Under the pieces are notes generated by a model. The model had not been told where the DNA came from and ran no database searches. It was given only the letters and a program-made list of their open reading frames with translations. The position numbers were made by a program, and so were the translations under genes. Positions 1-7,325 of a stretch of 11,370 nt of DNA are shown here, piece by piece. Every line of letters starts with the position of its first letter. The stretch's first letter is position 1. Source of the DNA: Deltaproteobacteria bacterium (GTDB lineage: Bacteria > Myxococcota > Polyangia > Polyangiales > B10-G4); the NCBI GenBank assembly GCA_019312705.1, contig JAFDCW010000268.1, positions 1 to 11,370 of the forward strand. Reading direction: 5' to 3'.

Positions 1-2827
1 CCATCAGTCCGTCGGCGATGCCCTCGATAATCTCGAAGGCTCGGTCGACGTCGATGTCCTCCATCGAAAGCGCGCGCTCGAGGGTAGGCCCTTCGACGAG
101 CTCCATGACGAGGATCGGCTTCGGCTGGGCGCCCGCGTCGAAGGTCACGAAGCCGGCGAGGTTTTCGTGGGCGGGGAGAGAAAGCAGCGCGCCCGCCTCG
201 TCGCGGAACATGTCGAGGAACTCTCTTTCGGAGAGCGTCTGGGCTGCGGCACCGTCGTACTCGGGAACCTTGAGGGCGAAACTGTCGGCCCCTTCGTCGG
301 TCTTCTGCTCTGCTCGCCGGGCGACGAAGACCGAGCCCCCGGCCCCCGCTCCGAGGGTTCTCAGAACGTAGAAGCCTCCGAGGGTGCGGCCCGGCGGCAG
401 CCATGCGGGCAGCGGTGCCTTGACCGAGGGTTTCGGCACGAAGCTCATGCGGGTTCGGCGGGGCCCATCGAGGGGCATGTCGAGGACGCGGCCCAGGACG
501 AAGAGCGTGACATCCGCGAGGCGCGGGAGCAGCTCTTGGTGCAGTGACTCGCCCACCGCCTCGATGGAGTCTCCTAGGCTCTCGCGGTTGCCGCGAATCG
601 CGCGCTCGACGGAAAAGTCCACCATGCGAATCGCGGCGCCGCTTGCCGGAGCCTCACCCACTTCGCCGCCAAGGCGACGGTGGGCCCCGGCCGCGAGCTG
701 GGCCAGCTCCATCACAGCCGCCTCGAGGGGCGCGAGGAGGGTCCCCTCGGACCCCTCGGCGAGCTCGCGCAGGGAGCTGGACATCGCGACGCCTTCGAGG
801 GCCGCGGCGAGGCGAATGACTCCCCCTCGGAGCGCCTCAACCCGAGGCGAGGTCGCGACGGGCAGGGCCTGGGCGAAGCTCCGGAGGGCGTCGATCGAGG
901 CGCGCTCCGAGGCGCCGCTGCGAGCGCTCGTCCGAACCTCCTCCCCGAGGGCGAGGTAAGCCCGGAGGATCGCTTCGATCTCCGGGTTCATCGTCGCTTC
1001 GGCGAAGACCGTGAGGTCGGCGTCGTCGTGCACGGCCCGACCCGCAGCGAGGACGATGTCACTGACCTCGCAGATATCCTCGCGGACGAGGGCGTCGCAA
1101 GCCCGCGACGCGGCCGCGCAGGTGATGCGACGGAGCGGCGTCGCCTTGTCGTGAGTGACGCGGTTGAGGAGCGCGTTCACCGTCACGAGGCGCCGCTCCC
1201 GGTGCGCCGCCGCCTGCCCCCGTGCGTACCCCTCGTCGACGTCGACGAGGTGCAAGAGCGCGCGCATGCGGCGGATCCGGAAGGTCATGTGCGGGACCGG
1301 CCCCGGCGTATCGATCGGCACGCGCTCCTTCTCCGTGAGGTAGCGCGAGAGGCGGCCGAAGAGCGCGTCTATCTGCTCGGCTGCTGGCGCCTGGCCCCCG
1401 GGCTTGGCGCCGAGCATCAAGAGGTCGATGAGCGTGCCCTTCTCGAGCACCGCGAGATCGAGCTCCCGGAGAGCGCGGCAGATGTGCACGCGCCCTTCGC
1501 TGTCTTCACGGGTGAGCTCGATCATGCCGAGGGTGCCGTCCGCCGCTTCGACGAGCTCGTGGGCGGCCTCGTGGGCCGGCCGGGGACCCTTCTCTGCAAA
1601 GGCCATGAGGGCGAGGCCGATCTTGTCGGGGAGGGTCACGACGTTCCGCGCCGCCTCGTCGGCGAGCTCGTCGTGCAGCGCCTCGACCATGGCCCTGGTG
1701 CCATCGTCCTCGGTCCCGGCCTCGGCCATCTGGCGTAGTTCGGCCCGGGCCAGTTCCGAGGCCCAGGCTCCGACCTCACCACCGAGGCGCTCGCGGCGAA
1801 GTTCGACGAGGGCCTCGGTCGCGTCGAGCCCGCCCTTCCGCACCAGCATCGGCAACAGATCTTCCACGATCTCCGGTTCGGTCTCCGCCGCCCGGGGCAG
1901 GCCGAGGATCATGGCGCCGGCGACGCCGCGGTCGCGGTCGATGACGCCGCCTTCGAGGAAGGCATGAATGGCCCGCATCGCCTCCTTCGGCGCGACCGCG
2001 ATGCGTGCGGCGATGGACGCCGCAGCTCGGCGCCACTCGGTCGGCGTCAGCCCGGTCTCGAGGTGCCGCTCGATCGTGCCGGCGTGTTCGGGAACCGCCT
2101 CCGAGAGCAACCCGCGAGCCGTGGCGATGTGGCGCCATACGAGGGACTCACGGTCGGAGAGCAGCCGCGCCCAGGCCGCCTTCACCGAGTTGGTCTGAAA
2201 TACCCGGAGCCCCGACTCGTCCCCTTGGCCGGCCCTCCGGGCGGCCTCTCGGGCGGCCCGCTCGAGCAGCCTCGCCGCGAGGCGCCGCGAGGACAGGGAG
2301 CCGGTCGAAGGGAGGGTGAGCCATTCGCGCTCGACCTCCTTGCGACTGATCAGGGCGAGGGCCAGGACGTCGGCTCGGGCGCCAGCACCGAGGGGCAGCG
2401 CGAGGCAGAGAGCCACCCGGGCACGGACCGGGGCCCCCGAGAGCGCCTTCGGAGAACCCACCGCCATCTGGGTCGCCAGGGCGACGAAGGTCGCGGCGTC
2501 ACCGTCGTAGAGGTGGCCGAGGACCCGGCGTCCGAGTTGCCGCCGGGCGGGCCCATCGGGGAGCGCCGCCGCGAGTTCGTAGAGCGACGCCGCCGCCGCC
2601 GGGCGGGACAGGAAGTCGAGCTCGTCGATGAGCTTCGTCGCGATGCAGACGTCGACGGTCCGGCGCAACGCCTCGGGGTCGTAGCCTTCGAGGGGCACCG
2701 GGCGCTGGACGGCGATCTCGTTCGCCAAAGTGGCCATCGACTGGCGCCACAGAGCCCGGCGCTCATCGGCGTCTTCAGTCCGTCCGAGCTGGGTGAGTCC
2801 CCCCAGGTAGTCCCGGTGACCGCGCAT
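1..2827 (-). CDS. Serine/threonine protein kinase with ~815-residue N-terminal extension (C-terminus cut by window edge)
   Basis: This frame is open from the ATG at 2827 to the left edge (942 codons, no stop seen). The C-terminal part visible here is the N-lobe of a eukaryotic-type protein kinase. It has the glycine-rich loop LGAGAGGSVFVARR (about 825-838), the ATP-binding lysine in FALKVP (Lys853), a candidate C-helix glutamate in FRDEAGAL (Glu877), then HENLAGF and the hinge ILVMELVEG (905-913). The catalytic HRD and DFG motifs lie beyond the edge, so activity cannot be judged. The preceding ~815 residues are Ala/Leu/Glu/Arg-rich and look helical, with no obvious membrane segment; I do not recognise the domain. 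Kinases usually place the catalytic domain first, so this order is uncommon. The start was chosen because a TATACT hexamer sits 9 nt upstream. It is the same strand as, and 57 bp after, the MutS-like gene. Confidence 0.87.
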   Translation of the reverse strand, partial: MRGHRDYLGGLTQLGRTEDADERRALWRQSMATLANEIAVQRPVPLEGYDPEALRRTVDVCIATKLIDELDFLSRPAAAASLYELAAALPDGPARRQLGRRVLGHLYDGDAATFVALATQMAVGSPKALSGAPVRARVALCLALPLGAGARADVLALALISRKEVEREWLTLPSTGSLSSRRLAARLLERAAREAARRAGQGDESGLRVFQTNSVKAAWARLLSDRESLVWRHIATARGLLSEAVPEHAGTIERHLETGLTPTEWRRAAASIAARIAVAPKEAMRAIHAFLEGGVIDRDRGVAGAMILGLPRAAETEPEIVEDLLPMLVRKGGLDATEALVELRRERLGGEVGAWASELARAELRQMAEAGTEDDGTRAMVEALHDELADEAARNVVTLPDKIGLALMAFAEKGPRPAHEAAHELVEAADGTLGMIELTREDSEGRVHICRALRELDLAVLEKGTLIDLLMLGAKPGGQAPAAEQIDALFGRLSRYLTEKERVPIDTPGPVPHMTFRIRRMRALLHLVDVDEGYARGQAAAHRERRLVTVNALLNRVTHDKATPLRRITCAAASRACDALVREDICEVSDIVLAAGRAVHDDADLTVFAEATMNPEIEAILRAYLALGEEVRTSARSGASERASIDALRSFAQALPVATSPRVEALRGGVIRLAAALEGVAMSSSLRELAEGSEGTLLAPLEAAVMELAQLAAGAHRRLGGEVGEAPASGAAIRMVDFSVERAIRGNRESLGDSIEAVGESLHQELLPRLADVTLFVLGRVLDMPLDGPRRTRMSFVPKPSVKAPLPAWLPPGRTLGGFYVLRTLGAGAGGSVFVARRAEQKTDEGADSFALKVPEYDGAAAQTLSEREFLDMFRDEAGALLSLPAHENLAGFVTFDAGAQPKPILVMELVEGPTLERALSMEDIDVDRAFEIIEGIADGLM

Positions 2828-2836
2828 CGCCCGGCG

Positions 2837-2842
2837 AGTATA
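2837..2842 (-). promoter_or_regulatory. -10-like box for the kinase gene (probable leaderless start)
   Basis: Reading the minus strand, TATACT (5 of 6 to TATAAT) ends 9 nt before the ATG at 2827, which puts the expected transcription start at or within about 3 nt of the start codon. No -35 match was found at 16-18 bp spacing and no Shine-Dalgarno sequence is present. Confidence 0.5.
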
Positions 2843-2884
2843 GCGGAGGCGCGCCCGATCGCGGCGAGATCCGACCGACGAAGC

Positions 2885-4765
2885 TCAATCTACGGGTGAA
2901 TCGTCGTCGGGCACGTCGATTCCAGCCATTTTCAAGAGCCGTAGGGCGTTACTGCTCTTCACGACCCCGTCTTTGAGGCGGTAGTCGAAGTACATCTCGC
3001 CGTCTTGCATCACGTCGGTGAAGTGGGCGTTTTGCACGCGCTCCGGTTGCTCGTCCTCGAGCTTCGCCAGAGCGACGTCGTGGGTCGCGACGACGCCCGT
3101 GCCGCGACGGTCCAAGAGGTGCATCAGGACGCTCCGGGCCCCGAGATGCCGGGCCCGGGCGTTGGTCCCGCGCAGGAGCTCGTCGAGAAGGAAGAAGATC
3201 GGCGGCGCCCCATCGTCGTCGGCGTCGACGACGACCCCGCGCAACTTCGTGAGCTCAGCGTGAAAGTAGCTCGCTCCGCGCTGAAGGTCGTCGTTGGCGC
3301 GCATGCTCGCGCGCAGGCGCACCCGGGGGGCCTTCATCGACCCCGCGATGACCGGACCGCCGGCGTAGGCCAGGGCCAGGTTCAGACCAATTGCCCGGAG
3401 CAGCGTGCTTTTGCCGGCCATGTTCGAGCCGGTGACGATGAGCGCGGTCCCGGCGCCCCGGAGGGACACGTCGTTGGCGACACGGGCCGAGGCGGTCAGC
3501 AGGGGGTGAGCCAAGAGAGTCGCCTCGAAGGGCTCCGACCCATCGACGAGGTCGGGGAACGTCGCCGCAGGGTCGCCTCCGGCGAGGGTCGCGAGAGATG
3601 CCAGGGCCTCGAGCTCACCGACCGCGTCGAAGATGTCGTCCATGTGCGAGCCGACGCTCTCGTTCCAACGCTCGAGGCCGCGGAGCACGTGCAGGTCCCA
3701 GAGAAGAAAGACGTTGGCCGGGAAGTGGATGAGCACGTTCGTACGCAGCTCGGCGAAGCCCGCCCAACGGTCGAGGCGACGCATGTGACTGCTCGGCGCC
3801 ACGCCCCCCGCCGCGAGGCGTTCCTTGATGGAAACGAGCGCCGGGGCATGCACCTCGGCGCCCTCGATGGTCTCGAAGATCCGCGCATAGGCCTCGGCGA
3901 AGCGCCGCCGGGCCGAGATGAGATCGAGAACGGGCAATACGGCCCTCGAGCTCCAGAGGAAGAGCGCCGATTGCGCCAGCACCCCGAGGCCGAAGGCCCA
4001 CTGGGGAACGAGATCGTAAAACGATGCGATGGAGAGCCCGACCGTCACCGGCGGGAGCACGAAGAGCAACGGCGTGAGCCATGGCCGGGACGTGACGAAG
4101 GGCGCCGCTCGGGTGAATTCGAGGAAGGGCGCGGGGTCCAGCTTGCCCAGCTTATTCAGGGTTTCCTGGCCCCCGGCGATCTCGGCCGAGGCCTCGAGCT
4201 CCTGACGAAGGTCGACGGCCTGGGCCAGCTCGCGGACGGCCTCTTGACGGTCCCGGGCGATCTCCGAAGGAGCCGCTTCCCCGAGCCAGGCCGCGAGGGT
4301 CTTCTCTCCCCGAACCGTGTGGGTCACGTCGAGGCGCTGGAAGAGTGACCCAGGGCCGATCAGGTCGAGGTCGAAGGAGTAGGGGTGGTCCTTCGGGGTG
4401 AGGTCAACGCCGGTCGAGGCGAGCTCCATCCATTCTCCATCGAGGCGCTGGAGGTGCCGGACGTGAACATCGCGGCGGATCCGCGCGATGTCTCGGGCCC
4501 CGATGACCTTGGCCTGCACCGCGCGAAGGACGAGGAGAAGAACCGCCAAAAGCGCTCCCCCCCCGATCATCGGCAAAGAGCCCTGGCTCACACCGCTGAT
4601 GCCGACGACCGCGGCGCCGAGGAAGGCCCCGAGCTGCGCGAGGGCGAGGTGCCCCTGGCGTGCGTCGAGGCCCGCCTGCTCGGTGTCATACCGGGACCGC
4701 CGTTCTTCGTGGGCGCGCCGAGGGCCGCTCGACGACACCTGGTCTGGTCCTTGGACAGCCTCCAT
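2885..4765 (-). CDS. Membrane-anchored MutS-family ATPase
   Basis: This 626-residue protein carries the MutS ATPase core at its C-terminus. Walker A is TGSNMAGKS (445-453), the MutS-type signature is SYFHAELTK (499-507), Walker B is IFFLLDE (523-529) followed by LLRGTNARAR, and the switch histidine is in VVATHD (558-563). A MutS-like tail, NALRLLKMAGID, follows. It lacks the N-terminal mismatch-recognition domain of true MutS. Instead four hydrophobic segments are visible, near 40-60, 64-82, 229-250 and 255-273, so it should sit in the inner membrane with the ATPase in the cytoplasm. Such transmembrane MutS relatives are a known subfamily without an established role, so a mismatch-repair role is doubtful. 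The start at 4765 is preferred because a TACCTT box lies 8 nt upstream; the longer open frame would overlap the divergent gene and adds low-complexity residues. The kinase gene follows on the same strand. Confidence 0.9.
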   Translation of the reverse strand: MEAVQGPDQVSSSGPRRAHEERRSRYDTEQAGLDARQGHLALAQLGAFLGAAVVGISGVSQGSLPMIGGGALLAVLLLVLRAVQAKVIGARDIARIRRDVHVRHLQRLDGEWMELASTGVDLTPKDHPYSFDLDLIGPGSLFQRLDVTHTVRGEKTLAAWLGEAAPSEIARDRQEAVRELAQAVDLRQELEASAEIAGGQETLNKLGKLDPAPFLEFTRAAPFVTSRPWLTPLLFVLPPVTVGLSIASFYDLVPQWAFGLGVLAQSALFLWSSRAVLPVLDLISARRRFAEAYARIFETIEGAEVHAPALVSIKERLAAGGVAPSSHMRRLDRWAGFAELRTNVLIHFPANVFLLWDLHVLRGLERWNESVGSHMDDIFDAVGELEALASLATLAGGDPAATFPDLVDGSEPFEATLLAHPLLTASARVANDVSLRGAGTALIVTGSNMAGKSTLLRAIGLNLALAYAGGPVIAGSMKAPRVRLRASMRANDDLQRGASYFHAELTKLRGVVVDADDDGAPPIFFLLDELLRGTNARARHLGARSVLMHLLDRRGTGVVATHDVALAKLEDEQPERVQNAHFTDVMQDGEMYFDYRLKDGVVKSSNALRLLKMAGIDVPDDDSPVD

Positions 4766-4773
4766 CGCGGCGG

Positions 4774-4779
4774 AAGGTA
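4774..4779 (-). promoter_or_regulatory. -10-like box for the MutS-like gene
   Basis: On the minus strand TACCTT ends 8 nt before the ATG at 4765. A CTGACC hexamer (4 of 6 to TTGACA) lies 18 bp upstream, at 4798-4803, overlapping the -10 box of the divergent gene. There is no Shine-Dalgarno sequence, so a leaderless transcript is inferred. Confidence 0.5.
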
Positions 4780-4794
4780 GCGCACAAATCGGTG

Positions 4795-4800
4795 TATGGT
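4795..4800 (+). promoter_or_regulatory. -10-like box for the 4809 membrane protein gene
   Basis: TATGGT ends 8 nt before the ATG at 4809. No good -35 was seen. The box lies where the -35 region of the divergent MutS-like promoter would be, so the two promoters share DNA. Confidence 0.45.
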
Positions 4801-4808
4801 CAGCGCCG

Positions 4809-5468
4809 ATGGGAGACGGCGAAGCGAAACGCGGCAACCTGTGGACCTGGATCGGTGTGGGCTGCGGCGGCTTGCTCTTCCTCGGCGTCGCGGGGAGCTG
4901 CGTCGGCCCGGCCATCGTCGGAATCTTGATGACCGAGGGCCTCGGCGGCCTGGGCGGGGGCCTGCCCTCGGTGGCTCCCCTCGGAGGCCCCGGCGGGGGC
5001 GGAGGCCACCCGGGCCTCGAGCTCCCCGACGCCCCGGGGCCGATCGAAGCGGTCGGCAGCGCACAAGAGACGAAGGTCGCGACGGCCCGCTTCGAGGTTG
5101 TCGTCACCGACGTCGGATTCATCCCTGGTGTCGAAGTGGGCGCCGTGTGCCCCCTCGAGGTGAACCACCTGCAGCGGAGCCCCAACCTGTTCTGGTGCCA
5201 GACGGAGTTCGAGTGCTCCGGCCAGCGGCTCTATGGCGGCTCAGGCCAGGGCTTCTTCGAGTGCACGTGGCCGAGCAGCGCCGACGGCCTCGTCGACGGT
5301 TGGGACCCCGAGCAGACGGCGGTCGACGGGGACCCGTCCTTCTTCATTGGGACGAACGGCACCATCACCATCCAGGACGGCCAACTACGGTTCGAGGGCA
5401 CCATCCGACGCGTCATGCATGAGGGGGGGGACGCGCTTCTCCCCGCCCCGGGCACGGCCGCTCCCTGA
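4809..5468 (+). CDS. Membrane-anchored hypothetical protein with Gly/Pro linker and four-cysteine domain
   Basis: I do not recognise this 219-residue protein. Its layout is a short basic N-terminus (KRGNLW), one hydrophobic segment at about 13-40, a Gly/Pro-rich linker at about 43-82, and a C-terminal domain at about 88-206. That domain is probably beta-rich (FFIGTNGTITIQDGQLRFEG) and has cysteines at 114, 130, 136 and 152 that could form two disulfides if exported. The sequence before Cys31, AGSC, is a poor lipobox because -3 is Ala, so a membrane anchor seems likelier than a lipoprotein. The start at 4809 was chosen over longer in-frame options because the TATGGT box sits 8 nt upstream and the N-terminus then begins with the anchor; the longer frame would overlap the MutS-like gene. 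It diverges from that gene across 43 bp and is followed after 57 bp by the TerB-like gene. Confidence 0.75.
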   Translation: MGDGEAKRGNLWTWIGVGCGGLLFLGVAGSCVGPAIVGILMTEGLGGLGGGLPSVAPLGGPGGGGGHPGLELPDAPGPIEAVGSAQETKVATARFEVVVTDVGFIPGVEVGAVCPLEVNHLQRSPNLFWCQTEFECSGQRLYGGSGQGFFECTWPSSADGLVDGWDPEQTAVDGDPSFFIGTNGTITIQDGQLRFEGTIRRVMHEGGDALLPAPGTAAP

Positions 5469-5511
5469 AGCGCCCCCGAATGACCCCCGGGAGGTTGGCT
5501 TCGGGACCGTG

Positions 5512-5517
5512 TACACT
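5512..5517 (+). promoter_or_regulatory. -10-like box for the TerB-like gene
   Basis: TACACT ends 8 nt before the GTG at 5526, the same spacing as at most other genes here. This supports the GTG as the true start and a leaderless transcript. It also suggests the gene can be transcribed separately from the upstream membrane-protein gene. Confidence 0.5.
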
Positions 5518-5525
5518 GCCACGCC

Positions 5526-6053
5526 GTGAGCCTCATCGACGCCCTCAAGAATCTGCTCGACGGTAACGACACGTCCAGCAAGACCAGCGAGTCCGCCGAC
5601 CCCCTCTCGCAGACGGTGGCCGCACACATGGTCGACGCAACCGACGAAACCCGCTCGGTGGTGACCGCCATCGCCGGGCTCCTAGCCGCCGTCGCCTTCG
5701 CCGACCAGGACTACAGCCCCGCCGAGGAGCGCCACGTGCGCGAAGAGCTCGGCCGCGTGCATGGCCTGGAAGCCGGCGGAGTAGACGCCATTTGCACCGT
5801 CCTCAGTGAGGGCATCGGCCGCGTCGTCGCCGCCGGGGACCAGCACTGGGTCCGCGACCTCCGCAAGCTCACCGAGCGCGAGCAGCGCGTCGAGATCCTC
5901 GAAGTCCTCCTCGACCTCGCCGCCGCCGACGATGAGCTCTCGATGGCCGAGACCAACTACCTGCGCCGCCTCGCGACGGCCCTCGGCCTCGAACAGTCGG
6001 TGTACAACGCGGCCCAGGCCCGTCACCGAGACAAGCTGAGCGCGTTGAAGTAG
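5526..6053 (+). CDS. TerB-like (tellurite resistance TerB fold) protein
   Basis: This 175-residue soluble protein has the two-repeat pattern of the TerB helical family. The first acidic motif is AVAFADQDYSPAEE (55-68) and the second is LLDLAAADDELSMAE (128-142). Each has Asp/Glu residues of the kind that bind metal in this fold (for example Asp60, Glu67, Asp135, Glu142). The N-terminal 40 residues look flexible. TerB-family proteins are linked to chemical-stress (ter) systems, but many stand-alone members have no known role and no other ter gene is present, so tellurite resistance should not be assumed. Translation starts at a GTG placed 8 nt after a TACACT box. It lies 57 bp after the membrane-protein gene and converges with the flavin oxidoreductase gene, with 30 bp between the two stops. 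Confidence 0.82.
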   Translation: MSLIDALKNLLDGNDTSSKTSESADPLSQTVAAHMVDATDETRSVVTAIAGLLAAVAFADQDYSPAEERHVREELGRVHGLEAGGVDAICTVLSEGIGRVVAAGDQHWVRDLRKLTEREQRVEILEVLLDLAAADDELSMAETNYLRRLATALGLEQSVYNAAQARHRDKLSALK

Positions 6054-6083
6054 CCGGCCCCTGCGGTCGGTCGGGCGCCCGCC

Positions 6084-7166
6084 CTACGCGGTTTTGTTCC
6101 AGCACCGGAGCGGCTGGCCGAAGCCGAGATGCACGAAACACTCGTTGCAGGAGGTGCACTGGGCCGTGGAGCTCTCGCCGCGCTGCCAGGCCCGGGGAAG
6201 CCCCGGCTGGCGCACGAGGGGGCGCGCGAGGGAGACCATGGCAACCGGCGTCTCTTCGACGAGGCGCGTTGCCGTCGCGAGGGTTCGGATGCCGCCGACG
6301 CAGATGACTGGGATGCTCAGGACGCCTGCGAAGCGCTCCGCGAGGGGGGCGAAGTACGCCTCTTCGCGCAGGCGTACGGAGCGCGAGAGGCCTCGAATGA
6401 TCGGCCCGAGGACCGGCTTGACCGGCCGCAAGAACGGGAACTCGATGCCGAGGGCGATCCTCAGCGAAGTCTCGACGTCGAGGCCGCCGCGCACGCCGTC
6501 GTGGGCGTTGAGCTTGATGGTGATCGGGTAGTCGTCCCCGACGCCGCGGCGCACCTCCGAGTAGACCTCCGAGAGGAAGGCGAGGCGTCCTTCGAAGCTG
6601 CCGCCCCAGCGGTCGGTCCGGCGGTTGTCCCGGGGGCTCAGCATTCGTGACAAGAGATAGCCGTGGGCCGCGTGCAGCTGAACCCCGTCGAAGCCCGCCT
6701 CCCGGGCGCGCCGGGCCGCGGCCCCGAAGTCCTTCGCCAAGCGCCGAAGCTCATCGCCCGTGAGCCCACGGCCCCAGCGTAGGTTCGTGCGACACAATCC
6801 ACCCGACGGGGCCACGGCGCCGAGTTCCTTGGCCTTGGCCCGGGGGAGCTGGGGCGGCGCGTGGCAGAGCTGGGCGAAGATACGCCCGCCGTGCTCATGG
6901 GCCGCGGCGGTCACCGCCCGGAGCGGCTCGACGTTGGCGTCGCAGTAGAGCCCGATCTCCCGGTCGGTGAACGAATAGCCGGGGCGGATGTGGGCCATGC
7001 CGGTGATCGCCAAGCCAACGCCGCCTCGTGCCCACCGCCCGTACATGCGCGCGAGGCCCGGGAGCGCGTGCCCCGACGCGTCGGACTGCCCCTCGGCCAT
7101 CGCCGACTTGACGATCCGGTTGGGGATGGTGACCGGACCGATGGAGATGGGCTCGAAGAGGCGCAT
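6084..7166 (-). CDS. NADH:flavin oxidoreductase, Old Yellow Enzyme family
   Basis: This 360-residue enzyme has the OYE start LFEPISIGPVTIPNRIV (3-19), FAQLCHA (97-103), and the family hallmark QLHAAHGYLLSRMLSPRDN (163-181) followed by RTDRWGGSFEGR. His165, His168 and Tyr170 correspond to the substrate-binding pair and proton donor. VICVGGIRT (288-295) is the phosphate-binding strand for FMN. The family reduces activated C=C bonds with NAD(P)H. The C-terminus keeps four cysteines (337, 340, 343, 355) where the 2,4-dienoyl-CoA reductase branch binds a 4Fe-4S cluster, but the protein ends there, without the FAD/NAD domain. About 20 residues expected between ETSLRIA and the FPFLRP region appear missing. 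The start at 7166 aligns with family N-termini; the upstream frame runs into the divergent mutase. No TAnnnT box or clear ribosome site was seen. Substrate unknown. Confidence 0.9.
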   Translation of the reverse strand: MRLFEPISIGPVTIPNRIVKSAMAEGQSDASGHALPGLARMYGRWARGGVGLAITGMAHIRPGYSFTDREIGLYCDANVEPLRAVTAAAHEHGGRIFAQLCHAPPQLPRAKAKELGAVAPSGGLCRTNLRWGRGLTGDELRRLAKDFGAAARRAREAGFDGVQLHAAHGYLLSRMLSPRDNRRTDRWGGSFEGRLAFLSEVYSEVRRGVGDDYPITIKLNAHDGVRGGLDVETSLRIALGIEFPFLRPVKPVLGPIIRGLSRSVRLREEAYFAPLAERFAGVLSIPVICVGGIRTLATATRLVEETPVAMVSLARPLVRQPGLPRAWQRGESSTAQCTSCNECFVHLGFGQPLRCWNKTA

Positions 7167-7312
7167 GATCGGACTCAGGCGACCTTCCCAGAGGGGGCGG
7201 CCGGAGAGTTGATCGCGCGCAACCCGGTCTGGAGTGCTCGAGCGGAACGGCCCGAGCCTCAGTTGTGATTCCGCCGATCTCCAGCGCCTCGACCGACCCC
7301 CACCCGCCCAGC

Positions 7313-7318
7313 TATAAG
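7313..7318 (+). promoter_or_regulatory. -10-like box for the phosphohexomutase gene
   Basis: TATAAG (5 of 6 to TATAAT) ends 7 nt before the ATG at 7326. A TCGACC hexamer (4 of 6 to TTGACA) lies 18 bp upstream at 7289-7294. No Shine-Dalgarno sequence is present. Confidence 0.55.
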
Positions 7319-7325
7319 GGCGCCG

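Noticed and set aside
680..1738. Long plus-strand open frames opposite the kinase gene (also 1964-2899)
   Set aside because: They are Arg/Gly/Ala/Glu-rich shadows of the minus-strand kinase gene, which has a recognisable kinase domain and a promoter-like box.
3005..4348. 447-codon plus-strand frame opposite the MutS-like gene
   Set aside because: The minus strand here encodes clear Walker A, Walker B and MutS motifs; the plus frame is a GC-rich shadow.
4766..5185. N-terminal extension of the MutS-like protein to 766 residues
   Set aside because: It would overlap the divergent membrane-protein gene, adds Pro/Gly-rich low-complexity residues, and ignores the -10-like box before the ATG at 4765.
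5475..5505. CCCGAA/TTCGGG hairpin between the membrane-protein and TerB-like genes as a terminator
   Set aside because: It has a 6-bp stem, a 19-nt loop and no T-run; such pairings are frequent by chance in GC-rich DNA.
6354..6377. 8-bp inverted repeat GTACGCCT/AGGCGTAC with 8-nt loop
   Set aside because: It lies inside the OYE coding sequence, and codon constraints in GC-rich DNA explain it well enough.
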